64,000 nucleotides of DNA from Cytobacillus gottheilii (GTDB lineage: Bacteria; Bacillota; Bacilli; Bacillales; Cytobacillaceae), in assembly GCF_900166665.1 (NCBI RefSeq), contig NZ_LT800494.1:3308061-3372060 (forward strand). The letters run 5' to 3'. Shown here piece after piece: positions 53,991-62,296 of this stretch (position 1 is the stretch's first letter; every line of letters starts with the position of its first letter). The notes beneath the pieces are model-generated. The model did no database searches. It was not told the origin of the DNA and saw only the letters and a list, made by a program, of their open reading frames with translations. The position numbers and the translations under genes were made by a program.

Positions 53991-54313
53991 GAGAAAGTGG
54001 CTTGGACAAAACGAAATTCTATTTCTAAGACTTGAATATAAATGTAATTGGTTTGGTCATTTAAACAAGCGCGTTCCATTGCGCTGCGGACCCTCGCTTT
54101 CCGCGGGGAGGAAGCTGAGCCTCCTCGTCGCACGGCTCCTGCGGGGTCTCACCTTTTCCTCTATTTCCCTCCGGAGTCGAGGATCCTCCGCTCCATTTCA
54201 CTCATATTTAAAAGAACTATTTTTAAATAACAAATAAAAAACCGAATGATTAGAAAGATGAACTTCCTAATCATTCAGTTCTATGTCATGGTTAATACTT
54301 ATGTTACAGCCTT
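53991..54313 (-). repeat. Dispersed structured repeat, family 1, copy R3
   Basis: A copy with left end GAGAAAGTGGCTTGGACAAA, the GC-rich core (54074-54205) with arms GCGGACCCTCG/CGAGGATCCTCCGC, the hairpin 54236-54280, and a decayed right end CTTATGTTACAGCC. It lies directly 3' of hemZ. Confidence 0.88.
54236..54280 (-). terminator. Hairpin in R3, likely hemZ terminator
   Basis: AACCGAATGATTAG and CTAATCATTCAGTT pair; the minus strand runs into six T residues. It is 46 bases past the hemZ stop. Confidence 0.7.
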
Positions 54314-54325
54314 TTTCTTGAAGGT

Positions 54326-55834
54326 TTATTCTTGTTTTTGTAAAAATAGATGGTTCAATATATCAATTTTTTCTTGCGTGTACGCTTCGAAGCTTTCATT
54401 ATAGGTTTTTGGATCCTTTGGATTGGCAAAATGCGTGATTTTTCCTGATTGAGGATCAATGAATTTGCTTGCCGCACCGCAGCCGATTCCAATAATTGTC
54501 TGCAGCTCTTCCATAATCATAATATTATAGATGCTCTCCTGATCTGGAAGGGCATAGCCCACATTTTCCAGGTTTCCGAGGATATTTTTTTGCCTGTATA
54601 AATAATACGGTTCATATCCCTTTTTAACAGTCCACTTTTCAGCCATTTCCATCATTTTTTCAACTTCATCCCGTTCTGCCACTTTATACTTCGCTTTATT
54701 TCTTGTCATTTCAGAAGCACGTTTAAACGAAAGTGTATGAACAGTCAGAGATTCAGGCATTAACTTTTCCGTTTCATCCAGAGAATGAGAAAATTCTTTA
54801 ATTCCCTCACCTGGTAGTCCGATAATTAAATCCATGTTTATATTATTCATGCCCATATTTTTAGCAAGATGATATTTTTCAATCGTTTCTTCAACACTAT
54901 GATGTCTGCCGATAGCCTTAAGTGTTTCTTGTGTATATGATTGCGGATTAATGCTGATCCGGTCAATATTCCATTTTTTTAATATATCTAATTTTGCCGT
55001 AGTAATCGTATCCGGACGGCCAGCCTCGACCGTAATTTCACGGATATTTTCTACATCCGGAAAGGATGTGTACATTTCTTCATAAAGCATGTCCATCTCT
55101 TCAGCCGAAATGCTCGTCGGTGTGCCGCCGCCATAATAAACAGTCGTAATTTTTACGTTTTTTTCTTGCAGCCATTCACCGATTTTTCTAATTTCAAAAT
55201 GAAGGCCGCCTAAAAATGAATCAACCGAGCCTTGTCTGCCGTTGATTGCATAAGCGGGAAATGTGCAATACGCACATTTGGTTGGGCAAAAAGGAATGCC
55301 GATATAAATGCTGACTTCCTTTTGAAGATTATATAGATCGGGTACAACAGCAAGCTGGCGATCCACAATCCTTTGCATTAATTCTATTTTCTCATCCGTA
55401 ATTAAATAATCTTCTTTTAGCTGCTGATGTGCTGCTGTAGGCGAAGATCCGTTTTGCATATGGCGGTGCAAAAGCTTAGTTGGACGTATACCGGTTAAAA
55501 TGCCCCATTTTTGCCTTACACCCGTCCAATCCTGCAATACTGTTAAATACACATAAGAAACAGCATGCTTCAGCTGTTTAAACTGTTCTTTTTCTGTCAG
55601 ATCTGCTTCAAGAATACGTTCATACTGAGCAGAATAGCTTACTCCGTTTTGATCTTTCAGCTTTACAGTTACTTGAACTGCTGTATCCATAGATAGCTCA
55701 AACATGATGTTTGCATCAGCATTCTCTTCCTCATTGTCCATCACGATGTCACTTTCTTCAAAAAATAAATTAGCAATCAGACGGAGCGGACGATGAAAAC
55801 GCTCATCTTCTATACCTTGTATCATTAGTTTCAC
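54326..55834 (-). CDS. hemZ: Oxygen-independent coproporphyrinogen III dehydrogenase-like radical SAM enzyme HemZ
   Basis: A 502-residue radical SAM protein. An N-terminal extension of about 170 residues precedes the cluster motif CPTKCAYC (Cys 183, 187, 190; CX3CX2C), then YYGGGTPTS and ITVEAGRPDT. This layout is specific to Bacillus HemZ rather than HemN. It is thought to decarboxylate coproporphyrinogen III without oxygen. GTG 55843 is inside the AAAGGTGAT ribosome-binding site, so GTG 55834 (MKLMIQGIEDERFHRP) is the start. It lies between repeats R3 and R4, which are in the same orientation. Confidence 0.92.
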   Translation of the reverse strand: MKLMIQGIEDERFHRPLRLIANLFFEESDIVMDNEEENADANIMFELSMDTAVQVTVKLKDQNGVSYSAQYERILEADLTEKEQFKQLKHAVSYVYLTVLQDWTGVRQKWGILTGIRPTKLLHRHMQNGSSPTAAHQQLKEDYLITDEKIELMQRIVDRQLAVVPDLYNLQKEVSIYIGIPFCPTKCAYCTFPAYAINGRQGSVDSFLGGLHFEIRKIGEWLQEKNVKITTVYYGGGTPTSISAEEMDMLYEEMYTSFPDVENIREITVEAGRPDTITTAKLDILKKWNIDRISINPQSYTQETLKAIGRHHSVEETIEKYHLAKNMGMNNINMDLIIGLPGEGIKEFSHSLDETEKLMPESLTVHTLSFKRASEMTRNKAKYKVAERDEVEKMMEMAEKWTVKKGYEPYYLYRQKNILGNLENVGYALPDQESIYNIMIMEELQTIIGIGCGAASKFIDPQSGKITHFANPKDPKTYNESFEAYTQEKIDILNHLFLQKQE

Positions 55835-55990
55835 TAGAATCACCTTTTTATAAAAACTATTTCCCTGTTGAAAATAGGATCGTATTTAAACAAACTTCTT
55901 TAAGTTTACAAAAGAGAGTATACAAGGTCAATATAAGAGTAACCTCAATGTGTAAACGAACCTCCCTTTCATTTAGCTTTATATTCAAAA

Positions 55991-56297
55991 GAGGGTGGGA
56001 CAAAACGAAATTAATCTTTCTAAAACACGAATATTCAATTTAAACAAGTCCGTTCCATTGCGCTGCGGACCCTGTTTTTTCGTGGGATCAAAAGCTGAGC
56101 CTCCTCGAAGCAAAGCTTCTGCTGGGTCTCACCCTTTCCTCTATTGCCCACAGGAGTCGAGGGGCCTCCGCTCCATTTCACTCATGTTTAGAAACATTAA
56201 ATGTTAAACAAAACAAAAAAAAAACCTAATGATTAGAAAGATTCACTTCCTAATCATTCGGTTCTGTGGTTGTGTTAAATACTTATGTCCCAGCCTC
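55991..56297 (-). repeat. Dispersed structured repeat, family 1, copy R4 (most complete)
   Basis: The best-preserved copy, 307 bases. The left end GAGGGTGGGACAAAA and the right end TTATGTCCCAGCCTC are imperfect terminal inverted repeats (GAGGCTGGGACATAA when the right end is complemented). Between them lie the core (56057-56190) and the hairpin 56223-56262. Ends plus internal structure resemble a MITE, but no target-site duplication was clear by eye. It lies directly 3' of yhaX. Confidence 0.9.
56223..56262 (-). terminator. Hairpin in R4, likely yhaX terminator
   Basis: AACCTAATGATTAG and CTAATCATTCGGTT pair; the minus strand then carries a long T-run. It is 50 bases past the yhaX stop. Confidence 0.72.
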
Positions 56298-56311
56298 CAG
56301 GACAGGCAATA

Positions 56312-57178
56312 TTATTTTAATAAGTTCATTTTACGCAAAAATTGGATAGGCTGCTGTTTGCGGAAGTGTTCTTTGACCATGTATGTGACGCCATGCTGAT
56401 CGTTCGTTCTTGTCAGCCAGTCTGCTGCATTTTTGACCTCAGCTGGGGCGTTGCCCATTGCCACACCTAATCCGGCTGCTTCAATCATTTCCAGATCATC
56501 CAAGCCATCTCCAATGACAACCATTTGGTTTCTGCGGATGCCGAGCTGCTCGCCTAAGTATAGAAGACCATTAAGCTTTGAAACACCAGCACTCACTATT
56601 TCAAGGCGAAGGTCATTGAGCTGAAGCATGTCTACTTCTGAGAACATTCCTCTGATGGCCGTTCTTGCGTCCTCTAGATCCTCGCTGTTTTCAAAATACA
56701 CTTCGATCTTTGGCGGTGAAACCGGCTCTTCTAAAATGGTCTCACTTACTGATTCTACAAATTGCTGTGAGTAGAAAACAGGATCTCCTGATGAAAACAC
56801 TGTTTTAGCCATTAGATTATGATTAAGCTTATATTTGTTGGCTAACGCAAATTTTTCATGAACAATTCTTATTTGACAAGGAAACCCTTCAAGAAAGCGG
56901 ATAATATCATATGTGACTTCTTCTGCAATTCTCTTCACAAGAACAGGTTTATCGATTGTTTTGCCGATAAATGCTCCTCTATGTGTCACAATCTGTGTGT
57001 CCAATTTTAAAGCCTTCGCCACCTTTTTAGCCGATGGAAAGCTACGGGATGTAATTAATGTTACGTATATGCCTTTTTCCTGCACATACTCAATTGCTTC
57101 CTTTGTAGATTTGTGCAGCCTGCCATTTGACTGCAGCAGTGTTCCATCAATATTTAAAGCGAGCAGTCGATAAATCAT
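56312..57178 (-). CDS. yhaX: Cof-type HAD phosphatase YhaX
   Basis: A 288-residue HAD-superfamily (Cof/IIB) protein, the same length as B. subtilis YhaX. Motif I is LLALNIDGTLLQ, where the first Asp of DxD is replaced by Asn (NID), motif II is TLITSRSF, and motif IV is VIGDGLDDLEMI. If the Asn reading is right, nucleophilic catalysis would be impaired and the protein may be a non-classical phosphatase. The frame reaches 57250, but ATG 57178 (MIYRLLALN) behind GGGGG fits the family start. Confidence 0.87.
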   Translation of the reverse strand: MIYRLLALNIDGTLLQSNGRLHKSTKEAIEYVQEKGIYVTLITSRSFPSAKKVAKALKLDTQIVTHRGAFIGKTIDKPVLVKRIAEEVTYDIIRFLEGFPCQIRIVHEKFALANKYKLNHNLMAKTVFSSGDPVFYSQQFVESVSETILEEPVSPPKIEVYFENSEDLEDARTAIRGMFSEVDMLQLNDLRLEIVSAGVSKLNGLLYLGEQLGIRRNQMVVIGDGLDDLEMIEAAGLGVAMGNAPAEVKNAADWLTRTNDQHGVTYMVKEHFRKQQPIQFLRKMNLLK

Positions 57179-57292
57179 ATTTTTGCCCCCATTCATGGTG
57201 TAAATTGTCCCTATAACACTTGTATGAGAACGGAAGCAGAAATAGAACAATCACTGTAGCAGGCATGGACTTATCTGATTTCTAATCAGCAG

Positions 57293-57817
57293 CTATGCCA
57301 GCAGTTCCAGAATCAGCGATACTGCATCTTTTAGAGAATTTGCTTTTCGATCTGCTTTTGTTTCCCCATCACCGATAAACACCGTTTTGCAGCCCGCTTT
57401 AATCCCTGCCTCTATATCACGTTCATGGTCGCCAACCATCACACTGTTTACGAGGTCAATTTCATATTTTTCAGCAAGCCTTATAAGCATCCCTGCATTT
57501 GGCTTACGGCATTCACAGCCTTCTTTTGGTTTATGAGGGCAATAGGCCACCTCTGTAATGCTGCCTCCATGCTCCCCAACTAGCTCTTCCAGCCTGCTAT
57601 GTATTTCTACCAGTTGTTTTTCCTTCATGAATCCTAAGCCTACTCCGCCCTGATTCGTCACAACGAATATTTCATAACCGCTTTTTGTTAGTTCTCCAAC
57701 TGCTTCAGCTGCACCTTCCAGTAAATAAAGCTGTTCAGGTTTGTTAACAAATTTGACCCGATCGGTCAGCACTTCGTTTAGAACACCGTCGCGGTCAAGG
57801 AAAATTGCTTGTTTCAT
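57293..57817 (-). CDS. HAD-IIIA phosphatase, GmhB-like
   Basis: A 174-residue enzyme of the histidinol-phosphate/D-glycero-heptose-bisphosphate phosphatase group. Motif I is AIFLDRDGVLNE (DxD intact), motif II is VVTNQGG, and the zinc loop is CPHKPKEGCECRKP (CxHx7CxC). In Gram-positives it may act on heptose or other sugar bisphosphates. ATG 57817 is the family-type start; the frame to 57880 is extended. The substrate is uncertain. Confidence 0.86.
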   Translation of the reverse strand: MKQAIFLDRDGVLNEVLTDRVKFVNKPEQLYLLEGAAEAVGELTKSGYEIFVVTNQGGVGLGFMKEKQLVEIHSRLEELVGEHGGSITEVAYCPHKPKEGCECRKPNAGMLIRLAEKYEIDLVNSVMVGDHERDIEAGIKAGCKTVFIGDGETKADRKANSLKDAVSLILELLA

Positions 57818-57923
57818 ACAATCTCTTCTCCTTTCTTTTATCTTTATATAGTAACGGCAATTTGTCTTAAAATCATACATTGAAACCTGTTAAGATTCTC
57901 ATTAAATAACTTTAAAAATGTCC

Positions 57924-57960
57924 ACAAAAAAAGGATAGATCTTATAGCAAAGATCCATCC
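57924..57960 (-). terminator. Intrinsic terminator of yheA
   Basis: GGATAGATCTT and AAGATCCATCC pair with one mismatch; the minus strand then has seven T residues. Confidence 0.85.
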
Positions 57961-57969
57961 CGTTCACTC

Positions 57970-58320
57970 TTACTCGCCGGCTCCGTATAAATCTTCAAGC
58001 GGCTTCATAATGATTTTGTTTAGTTCAGCGATGACCATGCTCATACGCTGTTCTGCTTCCATTAGTGCGGAAATTTTGTCATGCTGCTGAACGAGCGCAA
58101 CCGCTTTTTGAGCCTGCTCGACTTCTTCCTGACTGATTTCCTGGCCAGACATTTGCTTTTGCTGAAGCTCTAATTGAATGTTACGGAAGTTATCAAACAT
58201 TGATTTTGCAGAAGGATCTGCGTTCACTTCATCGTACGCTTTTTTTAATGAAACATATTCTTCACTCTGACGCACTGTTTTTTCAAGTTCATATGCTGAA
58301 TCAAATACGTTTACTGCCAT
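57970..58320 (-). CDS. yheA: YlbF/YmcA-family protein YheA
   Basis: A 116-residue all-helical protein with DEVNADPSAKSMFDNFRNIQ and AQKAVALVQQHDKI, and C-terminal ELNKIIMKPLEDLYG, nearly identical in pattern to B. subtilis YheA. The family includes YlbF and YmcA, which regulate RNA decay, but YheA itself is uncharacterised. The frame to 58329 begins within the ribosome-binding site; ATG 58320 lies 8 bases after AGGAG. A family-2 hairpin repeat abuts its leader. Confidence 0.9.
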   Translation of the reverse strand: MAVNVFDSAYELEKTVRQSEEYVSLKKAYDEVNADPSAKSMFDNFRNIQLELQQKQMSGQEISQEEVEQAQKAVALVQQHDKISALMEAEQRMSMVIAELNKIIMKPLEDLYGAGE

Positions 58321-58338
58321 AATAGACACTCCTTTTTC

Positions 58339-58497
58339 TAGCTGCTGGCGCTAAGCAAGCGCCTTCCGCTTTTCTTTGTCTAGCTTCAGGCGCTAGGGAC
58401 TCGAGGTCTTAAGTCAATCCATCTTGAAGGTTAAAGGACAACCTTCCAGCCGTCTCGCCTTAAGCTTGTCGTCCCTGGGCAAGCGCCTTCCGCTTTT
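58339..58497 (-). repeat. Family-2 hairpin repeat upstream of yheA (one unit plus a short remnant)
   Basis: Read on the minus strand, the unit (58497 to about 58385) carries AGGGAC at 5' and GTCCCT at 3' as paired arms, GGCGC/GCGCC outer arms, CTTAAG/CTTAAG and the central stem GAAGGTT/AACCTTC, like the scoC array. A second short piece (58372-58339) has only GGCGCTTGCTTAGCGCC. It ends next to the yheA ribosome-binding site, in sense with the gene. Confidence 0.88.
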
Positions 58498-58551
58498 CTG
58501 GATACCAAACCACTATAACAGACTGGTTCTTTGAAATCTAATCATATACCT

Positions 58552-59691
58552 TTAATTCATTAATAGTGCAATAATCCCTTGGACTATTCCGATTATTCCT
58601 CCAAGAAGAGCGCCTAAATACGTAATCATTTTCAGCTCGCTTTTAATAATAGAGAAGACCATTTCTTCGAGCCTTGCTACTGAGAATCCGCTAACCTGTT
58701 CTTTTACAATATCTGCTATGCGCAGGCGTTCCATTAGTGTTTCTATTTTTTCTGATAGCTCGGTTACACCAAACGCAACCATTTTTGGCGCCATGTCATC
58801 CACAATAGTGTCATGATATTTGGCAGTCAGCTCCGAAACTGGTGTATTATATAACTTTTCTGCGTTAACAGCTTTCTTTACATATCGTTTGGCCATCCCA
58901 ACGAGCTTTTCTTTTTCAAATTGATCTTCAAAAAAAGCAGCTTCGCGTTCAAGCAGTTTTTCCCATTCATTTTTTATTAAAGTCGTAATTAGATCTGCCG
59001 TTCCTTCACTTTTTAGAAACTTAATGATTTCCGGCTGAATTTTATCTGCGAGATTGATGTTTCCAGCCAGCATTTGCAGCATATTGCCAAACATTCCATT
59101 TCTTTCGCGGACGAAATCATCGACCATGCGCTGAATGCGCATATACCCATCCATGCTGGAAAAATAAGAAATTCCCTTTTGCAGAATCATTAATGTAATG
59201 AGCGGTATTTTACTGTTTGCTTTTTCAATAATCTCAGCTGGCAAAGCGTCACGCAACGGCTTATCACGGTATTTGCCCATAAACTGCTCATATTTATTTT
59301 CCACTAGTAAGTCAAGTTGTGTTTCTGTTTTTTCCACTGCATTTGTAATGCCCATTTTTTTAAATAGCTGTTCTGGTGTTTGTTCTGACGTTAAAAAACT
59401 GCCAAGCTGCTTTTGAACGAGAAGAGTCAATTCAGTTCGAAACTTTTCATTCATAAATTTTTGTTTAATGCTTGCTGGTGTAAGCAAGTGATTGACAACT
59501 AGCTTACCCATTTGATCAGCGAGCTCTCCTCTTCGCTTCGGAATTAATCCCGGGGTAAATGGCAGCTGCCATTTTCCAATAAAAACAGGATTATATGGTT
59601 TAAAAAGCATCTTGATCGCCAGATAATTTGTAAAGCCGCCGATTGCAGCTCCAATACCGGCCATAAGTAAAATGGTTATCGTGATTTGCAT
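58552..59691 (-). CDS. yheB: DUF445-family membrane protein YheB
   Basis: A 379-residue protein with one hydrophobic segment at the N-terminus (ITILLMAGIGAAIGGFTNYLAIKML) and one at the C-terminus (GALLGGIIGIVQGIIALLM), and a long charged helical middle, as in the DUF445 family. The KPYNPVFIGKWQLPFTPGLIPKRRGELA block is the family signature (given here by position, about 32-58). B. subtilis YheB has nearly the same length. The function is unknown. ATG 59691 follows AGAAGGTAGAGGG. Confidence 0.88.
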   Translation of the reverse strand: MQITITILLMAGIGAAIGGFTNYLAIKMLFKPYNPVFIGKWQLPFTPGLIPKRRGELADQMGKLVVNHLLTPASIKQKFMNEKFRTELTLLVQKQLGSFLTSEQTPEQLFKKMGITNAVEKTETQLDLLVENKYEQFMGKYRDKPLRDALPAEIIEKANSKIPLITLMILQKGISYFSSMDGYMRIQRMVDDFVRERNGMFGNMLQMLAGNINLADKIQPEIIKFLKSEGTADLITTLIKNEWEKLLEREAAFFEDQFEKEKLVGMAKRYVKKAVNAEKLYNTPVSELTAKYHDTIVDDMAPKMVAFGVTELSEKIETLMERLRIADIVKEQVSGFSVARLEEMVFSIIKSELKMITYLGALLGGIIGIVQGIIALLMN

Positions 59692-59812
59692 TCCCTCTAC
59701 CTTCTTTCATAAAAGCACAAAAAGTCCACGTAAATCATACGATGCTTTATCAGCTTTTGCCTATTTTTTCATTATACTAACACAATCGAAGACGAGCAAA
59801 TGAGGAATGTGT

Positions 59813-61192
59813 ATGAGTGTTTCTTTAACCCCTATTACGATTGCAGCACTTAAAACGTTTCAAAATGACCATAAATATATGCATATTAGCCAGTCACTGG
59901 CAAAACACTTGAAAATCAATACCGATCTCCCGCTGAACATAAAGATTGGCAGTACCGTCGTACCTGTACATGTGCGGATTGAAGCGATTGAAACAAATCA
60001 TATTCATTTAAGCAGTCATATTTTACAGCAGTGGAAATTAGATTCAGCTCCCTTTCAACTGCTTGCCCGTTTTCTGCGGAATCAAAACACGCTTGTGCTT
60101 GGTCCTGTGATCGGGATTTTAACAGATTATAAAGAGAAAAATGGAGAAGCGAATTTTCGCTCCATTCATAGCTTTTGTTTGGAATTACATCAGGCAGCTG
60201 CTGATATTGGCGGAATACTGTATGTATTTAAGCTTCAAGACTTCGTTAACGGAGAAGTAAACGGCTATATTTTTAAAGATGATCAATGGATCAAAACAAG
60301 TCTCCCGCTGCCTGGTGTTATTTACAATCGTCTTCACTCCAGAAAGCTTGAAGGCAGCCATCATTTTCAAACATTTCGAGAGACAATCAATGAACTGAAT
60401 ATCCCCCTTTTCAATGACCGATTCCTGGCAAAAGATGATGTACATGAGCTGCTTTATCCTGAGGAGCATATGCAGGCCTATATCCCAGAAAGTGCTGTGG
60501 CAGATAAGCAAACAATTAAAGATTTTCTTGATTTGTATGAATGCATTTATCTTAAACCTGTAACAGGAAGTCAAGGGCGCAGCATTCTGCGCGTGCATTA
60601 TTCAGATGGAGTTATTTATAGTGAAGCCTCAACTTCCGGGAAACGAGGATCGGTTAGAGAGTTTAAGGATTATGACCACTTTAGCAGATTTTTTTCGCAC
60701 TATTTAACAAAGCAAAGCTATATTGTTCAAAGAGCTTTATCTCTTAAAACATTTGAAAATCGTCAGCTCGATTTTCGGATTCTTTGCCATAAAAACTATC
60801 AAAATATCTGGAAAGCTACTTCTGCTGTTGCCCGGATCTCAGCTGAAGATCAGTTTGTCTCCAATTTAGCGCGTGGAGGAGAAATGTTAAAGCCATTGAA
60901 AATCCTTTCAATCTATACGGACCACAAACAGGCTGTACAGCAGCTCTCACTTATGAAGGAGCTTGCCGTAGAGGTTTCGTCGATCATTGACCAAAAATCC
61001 GGAGGGCTCTTTGCTGAACTCGGCATTGATATTGGGTTAGATGAAGAAGGAAAACTGTGGATTATTGAAGCAAATGTGAAACCCTCAAAAAATACAGAGG
61101 AGCAAACAAGCAAAGTTCGCCCCTCTGCCCGCGCTGTCATTGAATATTGTCTATCTATGGCGTTTCGCCAAACTGCTAAAGGGGAGGAATAG
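59813..61192 (+). CDS. YheD-like ATP-grasp protein (paralogue 1)
   Basis: A 459-residue protein of the YheC/YheD family. The N-terminal domain (about 1-130) carries TLVLGPVIGILTD. The ATP-grasp domain (about 245-450) has YLKPVTGSQGRSI, RQLDFRILCHKN and, near the end, GIDIGLDEEGKLWIIEANVKPSKN, matching ATP/Mg-binding elements. YheC/YheD proteins are associated with endospore development in B. subtilis; the reaction is unknown. ATG 59813 is better spaced from AGGA than ATG 59807. It is the first of four related genes in tandem. Confidence 0.85.
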   Translation: MSVSLTPITIAALKTFQNDHKYMHISQSLAKHLKINTDLPLNIKIGSTVVPVHVRIEAIETNHIHLSSHILQQWKLDSAPFQLLARFLRNQNTLVLGPVIGILTDYKEKNGEANFRSIHSFCLELHQAAADIGGILYVFKLQDFVNGEVNGYIFKDDQWIKTSLPLPGVIYNRLHSRKLEGSHHFQTFRETINELNIPLFNDRFLAKDDVHELLYPEEHMQAYIPESAVADKQTIKDFLDLYECIYLKPVTGSQGRSILRVHYSDGVIYSEASTSGKRGSVREFKDYDHFSRFFSHYLTKQSYIVQRALSLKTFENRQLDFRILCHKNYQNIWKATSAVARISAEDQFVSNLARGGEMLKPLKILSIYTDHKQAVQQLSLMKELAVEVSSIIDQKSGGLFAELGIDIGLDEEGKLWIIEANVKPSKNTEEQTSKVRPSARAVIEYCLSMAFRQTAKGEE

Positions 61193-61195
61193 AAA

Positions 61196-62296
61196 TTGCG
61201 ATCCATTGGAATTATGACTCTTAGTAAAACGAGTGAAACAACCTATCACACTGAAATGGCAAAAAGAGCTTCAGCGTTAAATCTATTATGTTACCGGTTT
61301 ATTCCAAGCAGCATTAATCCCATGACTGAGAAAGCAGATGGAGAACGATATAATCCTGCGAACGACAGGTGGGAAAGCTGTCAATTTGATATTCCTCCCA
61401 TACTTTACGATCGCTGTTTTTATTCAGATAGTGTTTATTCAAAGCATAATGCATCGATTGTTGACTGGCTGAAAAAGCGGGAGGATCTAACTTTTATAGG
61501 ATATGGTCTGCCGAATAAACTGACATTATACGAACAGCTGCGCCAAACTGTGCTTAATCCCTATTTACCTATAACAACAACATTTACTAGTCCAGATGCA
61601 TTTATTAAAAGTTTACAAGATACTGTGCCTGTCGTATTAAAACCTGCTAACGGCTCTCAGGGGCGCGGCATCTATAAAGTAACAAAGCTGAAGGATCATA
61701 TCTTAATTGAAACAGATAAACAAAATCAGCATATGACTAAAACCTTTCCTGCCCCAAAAGCAGCATTATGGCTTGAACAGCTCACTGAAAATAATTCTTA
61801 TTTTTATCAGCCATACTTAACACTTGTCAATCAGCATCAGGAGCCTTTTGATCTTCGCTTTCTTCTGCAAAAAGATAAAAGTGGAAAGTGGCATCAGGCT
61901 GGAAACGGCATTCGAACAGGCAGAAAAAATGGACTCATTTCAAATATGAGTGCAGGCGGATTGGTTTCAAAAACAGATGATTGGCTAAAAACCTTACCAG
62001 CAAAACAAAGTGCCTTTATCATCGAGGAATTGCAATATATTTTAGAGACCATCCCTGTATTGCTGGAAAAACATTTTCCGCCCTTGTTTGAATTGGGCAT
62101 TGATATAGGGATTGATACAAATGGAGCCATTTGGATCCTAGATATCAATTCAAAGCCCGGCAGAAAAGTAATGCTCACATTGTATCCAGAAAGCTCTGAT
62201 GATCTATATAAAGCCCCCCTTCTATACGCTAACTATTTAGCTGATAAGAATCTGCCATCTAAGGAGGACCACCATGAAAAAACAATATCAAATTAG
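61196..62296 (+). CDS. yheC: ATP-grasp protein YheC
   Basis: A 366-residue member without the N-terminal domain of YheD. It starts SIGIMTLSKTSETTYHTEM and contains LYDRCFYSDS, VVLKPANGSQGRGIYKV, DLRFLLQKDKSGKW and GIDIGIDTNGAIWILDINSKPG. This fits YheC (363 residues in B. subtilis). It starts at TTG 61196 behind GGGGAGG, four bases after its upstream paralogue, and overlaps yheD. It is spore-associated in B. subtilis; the substrate is unknown. Confidence 0.88.
   Translation: MRSIGIMTLSKTSETTYHTEMAKRASALNLLCYRFIPSSINPMTEKADGERYNPANDRWESCQFDIPPILYDRCFYSDSVYSKHNASIVDWLKKREDLTFIGYGLPNKLTLYEQLRQTVLNPYLPITTTFTSPDAFIKSLQDTVPVVLKPANGSQGRGIYKVTKLKDHILIETDKQNQHMTKTFPAPKAALWLEQLTENNSYFYQPYLTLVNQHQEPFDLRFLLQKDKSGKWHQAGNGIRTGRKNGLISNMSAGGLVSKTDDWLKTLPAKQSAFIIEELQYILETIPVLLEKHFPPLFELGIDIGIDTNGAIWILDINSKPGRKVMLTLYPESSDDLYKAPLLYANYLADKNLPSKEDHHEKTISN

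Larger units (their letters stand above)
53866..54325. other. 460-base region upstream of the ligase gene, holding repeat R3
   Basis: About 125 bases next to the ligase gene must hold its promoter. The remainder is repeat R3 (53991-54313). No gene is visible. Confidence 0.75.
55835..56311. other. 480-base region between hemZ and yhaX, holding repeat R4
   Basis: About 155 bases next to hemZ should hold its promoter; the rest is repeat R4 (55991-56297). No gene is visible. Confidence 0.75.
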
